A stretch of 46,965 nucleotides of DNA. It comes from Deltaproteobacteria bacterium. Lineage in GTDB: Bacteria; Myxococcota_A; Polyangia; Polyangiales; JADJMO01. A program made the translations under genes and the position numbers. This document shows, one piece after another, positions 10,527 through 18,898 of this stretch. Where the stretch lies: contig JANYDK010000050.1 of the NCBI GenBank assembly GCA_025363655.1, forward strand, positions 1-46,965, given 5' to 3'. The number at the start of each line of letters is the position of its first letter. The stretch's first letter is position 1. The notes under the pieces were generated by a model that saw only the letters and a list, made by a program, of their open reading frames with translations, searched no databases and was not told the DNA's origin.

Positions 10527-11114
10527 TCAGCGATAGCCGACGCGAAGGAGAATCTTCGCCATCTCTCGATACGCCTCGGCCTCTTGCGGGACGTGCCAGC
10601 CAAGCGCGTCGGCGAGCCGATCGTAGATGTTGAAGGCCCCGGCGACGTAGATGGCGTCGATCAGCTCGCGCTCGGAGGTGCCCGCGTCACGAACGGCGCG
10701 GGCGTCGGCGTCGGTCAGCGCCTCCGGCTCGAGGGTCATCTTCTCGAGGAAGACGAGCGTCGCCCGGAGCTTGGGGGCGAGATCGGAGACCGCGCGAAAA
10801 TCACGGAGAATCGCCTCCGTTCGTTCCTCTCCGAGCACCGCCGACGCGACCGCGCCGTGGGCCTTGCCTCAGAAGAGACACTGGTTGAGGCGCGAGACGA
10901 AGGCGGCGAAGAGCTCGCGCTCACCGATGCCCCACGGTGAAGGGCCGCGGAGGAGACGCTGGGTCACGACGGAGAGCGCGCTGCCGACGAGCTCGGGCCG
11001 GTGCAGCAACGTCTTCACGACGTCGGGCGGCTCGCGGCCCATCAGCCGTCGCATCATCGTCAGCTTCAATCGCTGTGGCCAATGGCGCGGGGTGGCGACG
11101 GTCGAAAGGCGCAT
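10527..11114 (-). CDS. AhpD-like (peroxidase-related/CMD family) selenoprotein with in-frame TGA
   Basis: A single minus-strand frame runs from ATG 11114 to the stop at 10527, broken only by TGA at 10869-10871; reading it as selenocysteine gives 195 aa, near the usual length of peroxidase-related AhpD-fold proteins. The residues around it read NQCLF-U-GKAHGAVA, so Sec82 takes the place of the second Cys in the C-x2-C-x3-H redox motif (Cys79, Sec82, His86). In characterised AhpD that position is the attacking thiol. Family-like sequence lies on both sides: GERELFAAFVSRLN before, and DARAVRDAGTSERELIDAI with AFNIYDRLADAL after. A hairpin with a GGUC loop follows the TGA. The ATG overlaps the upstream gene's stop (TGATG), implying coupled translation. 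A Cys-to-stop mutation is the alternative; the hairpin and the selB gene in the window argue against it. Function as a thiol peroxidase or reductase is inferred. Confidence 0.85.
10837..10862 (-). promoter_or_regulatory. Candidate bacterial SECIS hairpin after the in-frame TGA
   Basis: Counting from the base after the TGA on the minus strand, bases 12-17 (CGGCGC) pair with 22-27 (GCGUCG), giving six pairs with one G-U, around a GGUC loop at 18-21. Lower, after a two-base internal mismatch, bases 7-9 can pair with 30-32. Known bacterial SECIS elements place an apical loop with G in its first two positions about 16-37 nt after the UGA. The E. coli fdhF element also has a GGUC loop, only one nucleotide further from its UGA. 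The match is by eye; no folding energy was computed. Confidence 0.72.
10869..10871 (-). other. Recoded TGA (putative selenocysteine codon 82)
   Basis: This TGA is the only stop in an otherwise open 195-codon frame and replaces the second cysteine codon of an AhpD CxxC motif. The next three codons lead to the conserved histidine of the motif. A one-base change from TGC or TGT would also give TGA, so the SECIS-like hairpin downstream is the main reason to prefer recoding. Confidence 0.82.
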
Positions 11115-11419
11115 CAGCGTTTTTCCTCGCTCCCTCGCACCGCTGCGAGTGCAGCAAGAACGCGGAGATCTGCAGCAGCGAAGGCAGCGCAGGTCGTCGC
11201 CTCGAAGACCGCGTCTTCGCCGTGCGCGCGAACCTGCTCGGCGACCTCCTCGTCGGTCACCCGATAGGCGTGGCGCATGACTTTTTGCAGGTACCCGCGC
11301 ATGGACGTGGGAAGAATCGCGACGAGGATGCGACGACGGACGTCGCTGTCGAGGACCCCTCGGGCGCTGACCAGCGTACGTGCGAGCGCCGACCAAACGG
11401 CCGCGTGCGGATCGTTCAC
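11114..11419 (-). CDS. Small AhpD/CMD-like companion protein lacking the CxxC motif
   Basis: The 101-aa product is helical, cytoplasmic in appearance, and has no signal peptide. The stretch YRVTDEEVAEQVRAHGEDAV followed by FEATTCAAFAAADLRVLAALA resembles the DAD/EI-x2-LRAAG-x-SDD-x2-FE pattern near the end of carboxymuconolactone-decarboxylase/AhpD proteins, but there is no CxxC pair. The gene is tied to both neighbours by overlap. Its GTG start (11419) shares GTGA with the stop of the transporter gene, and its TGA shares TGATG with the start of the selenoprotein gene. This suggests the two AhpD-like proteins are made together and may act as a pair. The family link is by pattern only; a plain hypothetical protein is the fallback call. 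Confidence 0.72.
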   Translation of the reverse strand: MNDPHAAVWSALARTLVSARGVLDSDVRRRILVAILPTSMRGYLQKVMRHAYRVTDEEVAEQVRAHGEDAVFEATTCAAFAAADLRVLAALAAVRGSEEKR

Positions 11420-12447
11420 TTGCCCGAGTCTACCTCAACCTTCCGCTCGTCATCCGGTGTCACCCGAGTCGACCGAGTCGCAACCACGCCGAGCCCGACG
11501 AGAATGGCGACTCCGGCGAGGACGACGCGAGTGGTCAGCGCTTCGTGCAAGAGGAAGTACGCCGACGTCGTCACGAGCAGAGGCTGCAGATAAATGTACG
11601 CAGCGACGAGGCCCGAAGACGCGCGTGCGAGCGCGTAGGCGTTGGCGAGGTAGGCGAAGACGGTCGGCACCGCGAGGCACCAGAGGACGAGCCAAGTCGC
11701 CGTCGTCGACCAGGTCGGAATGTCGCGCAACGCGGCAAGAAGCCCGAACGGCGCGAGGAGCAGCGCGCCCCAGGTGAAGACCCAGGCGACCGTGCGCAAC
11801 GTGCCGTGCTTGCGCAAGAGCGGCCGCACGCCGACGAGGTAGGCGGCGTAGCTGAGCGAGTTGATGGTGACGAGGAGGTTGCCGATCGAGAGATCGCGGA
11901 CGCCGGTGAGCGTGACGACGCCGACGCTGGCGAGCGCGAGCCCGAGGACCGTGCGTACGCGTAGCTTCTCGACGCCGAACGCGGCCGCGATCGCCGCCGT
12001 GAAGACGGGAATCGCCGCCGCCAAGAGCGCAGTCGAGGTCGCGGTCGAGCGCTTGAGCCCGTGGAGGAAGAAGGCCTGGTTGATGACCACCCCGAGGATC
12101 GCGAAGAGCGCAAAACGCAGGTGATCCTGGGTTCCGAGGGCGGTGGTCGACGCACGATCGCGATCGCCCTCGCGCTCTCCCTTTCCCTTGCGTTTGCTCC
12201 TGCCGGCGACATGCGTGACGTAGAGGGCCGCAGCGTGGAAGGCGACGGCGCCGCCGGCGGCACGGAGGAAGGCGAGCGCCGAAGGATCGACATGCTGCTC
12301 GCTGACCGCACGCTTGCCGACGATCGCGTTGGAGGCGAAGGCGAGCTGGACGAGGAAGAGGGCGAGATGAACGGCCGGCGTCGCGGATGCTGCAGGCACG
12401 GCGCGCTCGGCCCCTCGTTCTTCTGGGTCGGGCTCGGGGCCGGGCAC
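11416..12447 (-). CDS. EamA/DMT-superfamily transporter
   Basis: This 343-aa inner-membrane protein has about ten hydrophobic segments in two five-helix halves, as in the EamA family of drug/metabolite transporters. The first half starts with HLALFLVQLAFASNAIVGKR. The second half includes GNLLVTINSLSYAAYLVGVR and LVAAYIYLQPLLVTTSAYFL, which is typical of the paired EamA domains. A charged loop rich in Arg, Lys, Asp and Glu (about 82-105) separates the second and third helices. Substrate is not predictable; the family exports amino acids, purines or other metabolites. Start is GTG 12447, without a clear ribosome site, so a downstream start is possible. It is the first gene of the operon that ends with the AhpD-like selenoprotein, and is divergent from rseP. 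Confidence 0.83.
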   Translation of the reverse strand: MPGPEPDPEERGAERAVPAASATPAVHLALFLVQLAFASNAIVGKRAVSEQHVDPSALAFLRAAGGAVAFHAAALYVTHVAGRSKRKGKGEREGDRDRASTTALGTQDHLRFALFAILGVVINQAFFLHGLKRSTATSTALLAAAIPVFTAAIAAAFGVEKLRVRTVLGLALASVGVVTLTGVRDLSIGNLLVTINSLSYAAYLVGVRPLLRKHGTLRTVAWVFTWGALLLAPFGLLAALRDIPTWSTTATWLVLWCLAVPTVFAYLANAYALARASSGLVAAYIYLQPLLVTTSAYFLLHEALTTRVVLAGVAILVGLGVVATRSTRVTPDDERKVEVDSGK

Positions 12448-12491
12448 GATGAGGTCATAGCCGAGCTGCGCCGGCGCGAAAGCAGCTTCGG

Positions 12492-14315
12492 ATGTGGTAC
12501 ACCACGCCCGGGGCTGTGGACTTTCTCTACTTCGTGCTGCTGGTCGGCGCGCTGGTGCTGGTGCACGAGCTCGGACACTTCACGGCCGCGCGCATCTTCG
12601 GCGTGAAGGTGCTGACGTTCTCCTTCGGCTTCGGTCCCACGCTCTTCGAAGTGCGCGGCCGCGAGACGACCTTCCGCGTCGGCGCTTTCCCCTTCGGCGG
12701 CTTCGTCCGCCTGCTCGAAGACCCGAAGGCGACGCCGCGCGCCACCTTCGGTCGGAACGAGGGAAAAGGGGCTAGCGGGGAGCGAGGGGAGCGAGGCGAA
12801 AAGGGCCAAGAGCTTCCGGAAGAAGATCGTAAGCGCACCTACCAAGCGCAACCGCTGTGGGCGCGGGCGCTCATCGCCTTGGCGGGACCGGCGATGAACA
12901 TCATCGTGCCGTTCTTCATCTTCTTCGCGGTCATGCTCGAGGGTCGGAGCGTGACGCCGCCGGTGATCGGTCACGTCATCCCCGGCTCACCCGCCGACGT
13001 CGGCCTGCGCGTCGGCGATCGCATCGTCGACATCGATGGCGAGGGCGTCGACTCCTTCAACCAAGCGCAGGAGATCATCGCGAAGAATCCGGGGAAGAAG
13101 ATGACCTTCCACGTCGTCCGCTCGATCCCGGCGACGCCTTCGGCCAAGGCCCACGAAGAGACGCTCGAGGTCGTGGTGACGCCGCGTTCGGTCACCGAGA
13201 CGCGTGACTTCGAGGCAGCCTCGACCATCGGTCGCATCGGCATCGCGCCGGCGACGCCCCTCGCGGTCATCGGCGTCTCCGATCCGCGTTCGGCCGCGTA
13301 TCGCGCCGGTCTCCGCACCTTCGACGTCATCACTCACGTCAGGGGCGTGCCGACGCCACGCTTCGTCGATCTCGAGCTGGCGATGCGCGACAACTCCGGC
13401 GTCGCGGTGCTCGTCAGCTTCCTTCGCCCGACGCCGGTCCGCCTGCCCGGTCCGCAAGACGGCGAGGTCTTCCTCGAGGTCGCGGTCTACCAAGCTGGCG
13501 TCGTCATGTTGGCTCCCGAGCCCTCGACCGCTGCCGAGGGTGACGGGCTTCGTCGCGCGGGCATCGAGACCGCCGATCTCTTCGTCGCCTCGGCACCAGA
13601 AGGCTCGTCCGAGTGGCGCGCCGGTCTCCGTCGTGGCGATCGGGTGCTCGCGGTCGACGGCAAGCCGATGAGCTCGTGGGCGGGCTTCGTCGAAGATCTG
13701 ATCGGCGCCGCCGATCGAACGCGCGAGGTGTCGTTTGCCCGCGACGGCCAGACGCTCAGCGGGCTTCTGCGCGTGCGCAAGGAAGACTGGATCGACGCCA
13801 CCGGCGAGCGTCTCGAGCGCTACGTCGTGCGCGCGACGCACTGGATGCCGTCGGTGCCACCTGCCCTCGTCGGCGATCCCGCGCCGCTCAGCCGCGCGTT
13901 TTTCGGCGCCATCCGCGAGACGGCGAACGTGGTCCGTTTCCTCTCGGTGACCGCGCTCCGCGTCGTCCAAGGACGCGTACCGACCTCGGCTATTTCTGGA
14001 CCGATCAGCATCGCCGACGTCGCGGGACGGGCAGGTGAGCGCGGCGCACGCGACTTCCTCTGGGTGATGGCGCTCGTCTCCGTCAACCTCGGGCTCCTCA
14101 ACTTGCTGCCGATTCCGACGCTCGATGGCGGACAGCTCCTCTTCCTCGTCGTCGAAGGCGTGATGCGTCGCCCGGTGTCGGTGCGTGTCCGTGGCATCCT
14201 CTCCATCGCCGGCCTCGCGATGTTGCTCGTGCTCATGGCGATCGCCATCCACAACGACATCGGTCGCCATTGGCAAGCCGTCGTCGGGCCGATTCGACAC
14301 TTGTTCCGCTCGTGA
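12492..14315 (+). CDS. rseP: RseP-like site-2 zinc metalloprotease with three PDZ-like segments
   Basis: RseP cuts membrane-spanning segments of anti-sigma factors and remnant signal peptides in the inner membrane. The product is 607 aa, longer than the roughly 450 aa usual for the family. The catalytic HELGH is at residues 25-29 in the first membrane helix, followed by PFGGFVRLLED. A polar insertion rich in Gly, Glu and Arg occupies about 80-115. Three consecutive PDZ-like segments follow, each with an AG/GLR-x-GD-type core: about 157-225 (ADVGLRVGDRIVDIDG), 255-315 (SAAYRAGLRTFDVITHV) and 350-425 (SEWRAGLRRGDRVLAVDG). The second zinc site, LPIPTLDGGQLLF, lies near 540, followed by two membrane helices. 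Start is ATG 12492, 44 bases from the divergent transporter start. Neither dxr nor bamA, common neighbours of rseP, is next to it. Confidence 0.92.
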   Translation: MWYTTPGAVDFLYFVLLVGALVLVHELGHFTAARIFGVKVLTFSFGFGPTLFEVRGRETTFRVGAFPFGGFVRLLEDPKATPRATFGRNEGKGASGERGERGEKGQELPEEDRKRTYQAQPLWARALIALAGPAMNIIVPFFIFFAVMLEGRSVTPPVIGHVIPGSPADVGLRVGDRIVDIDGEGVDSFNQAQEIIAKNPGKKMTFHVVRSIPATPSAKAHEETLEVVVTPRSVTETRDFEAASTIGRIGIAPATPLAVIGVSDPRSAAYRAGLRTFDVITHVRGVPTPRFVDLELAMRDNSGVAVLVSFLRPTPVRLPGPQDGEVFLEVAVYQAGVVMLAPEPSTAAEGDGLRRAGIETADLFVASAPEGSSEWRAGLRRGDRVLAVDGKPMSSWAGFVEDLIGAADRTREVSFARDGQTLSGLLRVRKEDWIDATGERLERYVVRATHWMPSVPPALVGDPAPLSRAFFGAIRETANVVRFLSVTALRVVQGRVPTSAISGPISIADVAGRAGERGARDFLWVMALVSVNLGLLNLLPIPTLDGGQLLFLVVEGVMRRPVSVRVRGILSIAGLAMLLVLMAIAIHNDIGRHWQAVVGPIRHLFRS

Positions 14316-14375
14316 CGGGAAGCGCCGACGAGCTGAGCAGTTGCCCCCCGGGCCAACCGTGGCAAGAGAACTTCG

Positions 14376-16091
14376 ATGGCGAGCGGACGGGTCAAGTCGG
14401 GTAGTTCTGGACCTTCGCCGGAAGGTGCGCGTCGAGAGCGTGAGGTCGAGACCTTCGTCGTTCGCCGCCGTCCAACCACGCCTCCGGCCTCGGGTTCGAC
14501 CCCTGCTCCGCCGTCGTCGGCACCGGTCTCCACCGCGCCGCCGCCGCTCTCTTCGCACCCACTCTCGTCGCATCCACTCTCGTCGCATCCGGCGTCTTCA
14601 TTGCCGACTTCGTCGCGACCGATTTCGTCGAGGCCGCGCGTCTACGAGCCGACCCCTGCGCCGACGTCGCCTTCTCGCGATGCCGACGGGCGCAAGCCAA
14701 GCCGACGAGGTGGCGCGACGTTGCCCGTCACCGCGCGCAACCTGGCTGCCGAAGTCGTGGCCCGCGTGGAGCGTGACGGAGCCTTCGCGGCCGCCGTCCT
14801 CGATCACGAGCTGAAGCGCGCCGTGCAGCTCTCGACGCGCGATCGCGCCCTCGCCACCGAGCTCGTCTATGGAACGTTGCGCCTTCGTCCGCTCCTCGAG
14901 AAAGCCATAGAAGCCGCCACCCCGCGAGGCATCGCCGCGCTCGATGCGCGCACGCGCGGCATCCTCCTCGTCGCCACCTATCAAATTCACTACACGCGCA
15001 TTCCGGCTTTCGCTGCCGTCTCGGAGGCGGTCGAAGCGGTGCGCGCCGTGAAGGGACGCGTCGTCGGCGGGTTCGCGAATGGAGCGCTGAGGCAGGTGGC
15101 CGTGCAGGCGCAAACGTCGCCCCTGCCGCCGGTTCCGGTGGCGTTTCGCGAGGCGACGGCGGCCTGGCTGCGTCGTGCGCTCGAGCGATCGATCGGCGAC
15201 GACGCCACCGAGCAGCTGCTCACTGCCGGTCCACACCCGCCGCCGCTCAATCTACGCGTGCGTCGCGAGCGCACCACCGAGGAGACGGTTGCCTCGCGCG
15301 ATCGCGCCATCGCCAAGCTCGTGAGCAACTTGCCGAACGCGTCGATCGAGCCGGGCGCCTTTGCCGATGCTGCCATTCGCGTTCGCGGCGCCGGCGATCC
15401 GCACGCCCTCGTCGGCTACACCGAAGGTCAGTGGACCATCCAAGAAGAAGGCTCGCAGCTCATCGGCATGCTCGTCGGCGTGCGTCCGGGTGAGCGTGTG
15501 CTCGACGCGTGCGCCGGCCGCGGCAACAAGTCGACGCTCCTCGCCGAATGTCTTCGCGATGCCGAGGGCGTGGTCCGCGGCACGCTCGACGTCGCCGACG
15601 TGCGGCCGGAAAAGCTCGGTCGACTCGCCGCCGAGTTCACCCGCCTCGGCCTCCCCGCCCCCACCGGCCAATTCGGCGTCGACTGGTCGCTCGGCATCGG
15701 AGAGGCGCCCGAAGACGCCTACGATCGCGTGCTCGTCGACGCGCCTTGCAGCGGCACCGGGACGATTCGCCGTCGGCCAGAGATTCAGACGCGTCGGCAA
15801 GCGACCGATCTCGCGGCCCTCACCGCGGTACAGGTGAAAATTCTCACCAACGCCGCGCGGGTGGTGAAGCCGGGCGGCTTGCTCTTCTACGCGGTGTGCA
15901 GCGTTCTCCGTGACGAGGCCGAGTCCGTCGTCGCCCAGGTGCGCGCCCTTCGCCCCGACCTCGAGCCGGCGCCCTTCGACGTCGAGCTCGGAGAAAAGCT
16001 CTTCGGCCAAGGTGCCAGCGCTGGTCGACTCCTGACGCACCTGCACGGCACCGACGCGTATTTCGTCGCCTCGCTCCGACGTCGCGCCTGA
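14376..16091 (+). CDS. rsmB: 16S rRNA (cytosine-C5) methyltransferase, RsmB type, with long disordered N-terminus
   Basis: RsmB methylates a cytosine of 16S rRNA (C967 in E. coli) using S-adenosylmethionine. The 571-aa product has three parts. Residues 1-115 are a low-complexity Ser/Pro/Arg extension with LSSHP repeats. A NusB-like RNA-binding domain covers about 118-245 (VTARNLAAEVVARVE, STRDRALATELVYGTLR). The methyltransferase domain has SAM motif LDACAGRGNKS near 375, motif IV DAPCSGTG with Cys458, and the catalytic cysteine at Cys508 in FYAVCSV. Both cysteines of the m5C mechanism are therefore present. A conventional RsmB is about 430-450 aa, so the extension is the odd part. It follows rseP by 60 bases on the same strand and may be co-transcribed. 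Confidence 0.92.
   Translation: MASGRVKSGSSGPSPEGARREREVETFVVRRRPTTPPASGSTPAPPSSAPVSTAPPPLSSHPLSSHPLSSHPASSLPTSSRPISSRPRVYEPTPAPTSPSRDADGRKPSRRGGATLPVTARNLAAEVVARVERDGAFAAAVLDHELKRAVQLSTRDRALATELVYGTLRLRPLLEKAIEAATPRGIAALDARTRGILLVATYQIHYTRIPAFAAVSEAVEAVRAVKGRVVGGFANGALRQVAVQAQTSPLPPVPVAFREATAAWLRRALERSIGDDATEQLLTAGPHPPPLNLRVRRERTTEETVASRDRAIAKLVSNLPNASIEPGAFADAAIRVRGAGDPHALVGYTEGQWTIQEEGSQLIGMLVGVRPGERVLDACAGRGNKSTLLAECLRDAEGVVRGTLDVADVRPEKLGRLAAEFTRLGLPAPTGQFGVDWSLGIGEAPEDAYDRVLVDAPCSGTGTIRRRPEIQTRRQATDLAALTAVQVKILTNAARVVKPGGLLFYAVCSVLRDEAESVVAQVRALRPDLEPAPFDVELGEKLFGQGASAGRLLTHLHGTDAYFVASLRRRA
14547..14591 (+). repeat. Three tandem 15-bp repeats inside rsmB
   Basis: Three copies of CTCTCGTCGCATCCA (the first diverged at three bases) lie head to tail in frame and encode Leu-Ser-Ser-His-Pro three times. 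They sit in the disordered N-terminal extension of the RsmB protein. Length change by multiples of 15 would not disturb the frame. Confidence 0.85.
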
Positions 16092-16111
16092 GTCGCCCGA
16101 ATCTCGCGTAC

Positions 16112-16942
16112 TTAGAGCCGAAACGACGCGACGAAGCCAGGCATCAAGCTGTAGAGCCGGACGTCGGTCGAGCGTTGCGCGATCGTCGAGTGGAGCAAGT
16201 CTCTCTCGAGGCCGAGCTCGGCGATGATGTGCAACTTGCGAAAGCCGACCCCGAGGCCGAGCGTCGCCGCGGCGAAGAGCCGGGTGACGGCTGCGTCGAG
16301 GAAGGGGGCGTTGGCGTCGATCCCGGTGAAGGCGACGCGCCCAGTGACGCGATCGGCACCGACCGCCGCGCCTGCGTATGCGAAGACGAGGCCGGCATCG
16401 CTCTGCCAGGCGGCGATGAAGGGAATCGTTCCGCCCCAACCCTTGACGTTGTCGACGAACGCGCCCGGCAAGATGCCATCGTCCGGACGCCCCATCAGCA
16501 CCGCGCGCGCTTCGGCGCCGATCGAGAGCGTCGTCGCGCCGGCGTTCTCCGTGCGCGCGTCGTAGAAGATGAAGCGCACGCCCGTCCCGACGTCGCGGCC
16601 GCCGTAGCGGATGTTGCCCTCGACGCGTTCGTGGAGGCCGACCTGCGCCCGCACCACCGGCGCGACGCCCGGATGCGCACCGAAGAGCATGGCCACGCCG
16701 GGATCGATCTTGCCGACGTCGGTGGTCTTGGTCGTCGAATCGGCGAGCGCCGCCCGCGCGTCGACGAGCGCGCTACGATCTCCGCCGATCGGCGCCATGC
16801 CGGCCGCGCCCACTTGCGCGCGCACCTCGCCCGGAGCGACCGACCGTGGCTCGACCAAAAGCGGCGAGCTCGTGGCGCAGCCGCAGAGACCGGCAGCAAG
16901 CGCAGCAGCGGCGGAAGTGGCGAAAAACGAAAAGGCGCGCAT
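16112..16942 (-). CDS. Putative envelope lipoprotein with outer-membrane beta-strand character
   Basis: No named family is recognised. The 276-aa product starts with a signal peptide ending in LCGC, so it is probably a lipoprotein (Cys22), followed by repeating Gly/Ala/aromatic strands such as VRAQVGLHERVEGNIRYGGR and LGLGVGFRKLHIIAELGLER, and a last strand ending in Phe-Arg-Leu (FVASFRL). This pattern suggests a beta-barrel or barrel-like surface protein. The ATG at 16942 was chosen because an earlier in-frame start at 17023 would bury the signal sequence behind 27 polar residues. It converges with rsmB (20 bases between stops), and its start lies 96 bases downstream of the ferredoxin stop. 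Confidence 0.68.
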   Translation of the reverse strand: MRAFSFFATSAAAALAAGLCGCATSSPLLVEPRSVAPGEVRAQVGAAGMAPIGGDRSALVDARAALADSTTKTTDVGKIDPGVAMLFGAHPGVAPVVRAQVGLHERVEGNIRYGGRDVGTGVRFIFYDARTENAGATTLSIGAEARAVLMGRPDDGILPGAFVDNVKGWGGTIPFIAAWQSDAGLVFAYAGAAVGADRVTGRVAFTGIDANAPFLDAAVTRLFAAATLGLGVGFRKLHIIAELGLERDLLHSTIAQRSTDVRLYSLMPGFVASFRL

Positions 16943-17038
16943 CGGAAGGCGAAGCGACTCGCCGATGCACGCCTTAGGTTCGATCGACCCCGGAGGGCAA
17001 TCGATTCTCGGGGCCCCGGCCATAGCCGGGGGTGAGAC

Positions 17039-17506
<468 letters not shown>

Positions 17507-17563
17507 TCAGCTGCCGCCTCGGGTTGCTTCCGTTTCCACAGCCCTGCTAGAAGGACGCCTCCC

Positions 17564-17962
17564 ATGGGCGCCCCTCCTCAGCTTCGCCGTGTCCGCGTGC
17601 GTGAGCTCGTGCTCGTCGCGGCGACCGCTCTCGTCGTGCTCCTGGGAATCGGCTGCAAGCCGCAAATCGGCGACTCGTGCAAGCTCTCCACCGACTGCAG
17701 CGTCACAGGCGATCGCCTCTGCGACACGTCGCAGCCCGATGGATACTGCACCATCTTCAACTGCGAGCCCGACAGCTGCCCCGGCAGCTCGACCTGCGTC
17801 GAGTTCCACCCCAAGTCCGATCGCTTCGTACGTCGCTTCTGCCTCGCCACCTGCGGCTCGCCTGGAGACTGCCGCTCGGGCTACGTCTGCATCGATCCTT
17901 CGAAGCGTGACGCGCACATCATCGACAGCGCCTCGGCGTACGGCAACGTCTGCCTGCCGTGA
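17564..17962 (+). CDS. Cysteine-rich lipoprotein of unknown function
   Basis: The 132-aa product has a lipoprotein signal peptide with lipobox GIGC (Cys31). The mature part has about a dozen cysteines in a pattern such as GDSCKLSTDCSVTGDRLCD, CTIFNCEPDSCPG, CLATCGSPGDCRSGYVC. This style is common among predicted secreted proteins of myxobacteria and suggests a disulfide-stabilised surface protein. ATG 17564 follows an AAGGA site seven bases away. Its TGA overlaps the GTG of the next gene (GTGA), so translation of the downstream permease is probably coupled. The 219 bases upstream, shared with the divergent ferredoxin gene, contain no promoter I can defend. Confidence 0.75.
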   Translation: MGAPPQLRRVRVRELVLVAATALVVLLGIGCKPQIGDSCKLSTDCSVTGDRLCDTSQPDGYCTIFNCEPDSCPGSSTCVEFHPKSDRFVRRFCLATCGSPGDCRSGYVCIDPSKRDAHIIDSASAYGNVCLP

Positions 17963-18894
17963 AAATTCGAGGGCGCTCGGCCCTCGCCGCGGCGCTCTCG
18001 CCGCTGCTGACGGTGCTCGCCGTCTGCTCGCTCGTCTTCCTCGCGTTTCGCCTTCTTCCCGGCGATCCGTCCGAGCTCGTCCTCGGTGAGCACGCGACGC
18101 TCGAAGAACGAACGCAGCTCCGCGCGCAGCTCCACCTCGACGAGCCGCTGAGCCGACAATACGTCCTTTTTCTCGGTCGCTTGGTGCATGGTCGATTCGG
18201 ACCGTCGTTGCGCCATCCGGAGACCGATGCCTTTCGTCTGGTGCTCGGCGCCTTGCCCGACACGGCGCTGCTCGCGGCCATCGCAGTCACGCTCGGCGCC
18301 TTGCTCGGCGTCACGGGCGCGCTCGTCGCCGTCGGTTCGCCGTCGCGTCTGCTTCGGGCGATCGCCGATCGCGCGATCGGGCTCGCGGCGTCGATTCCGC
18401 TGCTCGCCTTCGCGCCGACCGCGCTCTGGCTCCTCGCGGTGAAGCTGCAGCTGGTGCCGCTGCCTGCCGATCCCGACGCCGGTCTCGCGGGTCTCTTTTT
18501 CGCGAGCGGTCTCCTCGCCATTCCGCTCGGCGCCGCCGTCGCCCGCGTCGCCCGTTCGGCGCTGCGAGAAGCGCGAAAGGCGCCGTTTCTCCAGGTCGCG
18601 CGCGCCAAAGGCCGCTCCGAGCTGGCGGTGTGGGTGGTCCATGCCCTCCCTTCCTGCGTCGGTCCGATCGTGACGGTGATCGCGGCGCAGCTCGGCGCGC
18701 TCCTCGGCGGCGCCATCGTCCTCGAGCGAATCCTCGAACGACGGGGGCTCGGCACCGTCCTCGCGGAGGCGCTCTCTGCGCGTGATTTGCCGGTGATCGA
18801 AGCGACGGTCGTCGCCTCGGCGCTGCTCTTCGTCGCCGCCCAGGCGTTCGGCGAGCGCGTTCATGTCGCCGTCGATCCGCGGGCGCGAGGGTGA
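17959..18894 (+). CDS. ABC transporter permease, DppB/OppB type
   Basis: The 311-aa inner-membrane protein matches the first permease of oligopeptide/dipeptide/nickel importers. It has the N-terminal helix followed by FRLLPGDPSELVLGE, the large periplasmic segment with LGRLVHGRFGPSLRH, then five more helices. The cytoplasmic EAA-type loop reads ARAKGRSELAVWVVHALP, where the ATPase would dock. Start GTG 17959 shares GTGA with the end of the Cys-rich lipoprotein. The second permease follows directly. No ATPase or solute-binding protein gene lies alongside, so the partners must be elsewhere or the lipoprotein may take a substrate-binding role, which is speculation. Confidence 0.88.
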   Translation: MKIRGRSALAAALSPLLTVLAVCSLVFLAFRLLPGDPSELVLGEHATLEERTQLRAQLHLDEPLSRQYVLFLGRLVHGRFGPSLRHPETDAFRLVLGALPDTALLAAIAVTLGALLGVTGALVAVGSPSRLLRAIADRAIGLAASIPLLAFAPTALWLLAVKLQLVPLPADPDAGLAGLFFASGLLAIPLGAAVARVARSALREARKAPFLQVARAKGRSELAVWVVHALPSCVGPIVTVIAAQLGALLGGAIVLERILERRGLGTVLAEALSARDLPVIEATVVASALLFVAAQAFGERVHVAVDPRARG

Positions 18895-18898
18895 CGAG

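Noticed and set aside
10527-10838. Separate 103-aa gene starting at GTG 10838, downstream of a truncated AhpD gene
   Set aside because: It is in the same frame as the upstream half, with only the TGA between, and lacks the redox motif and any ribosome site of its own. A recoded single gene explains the data better.
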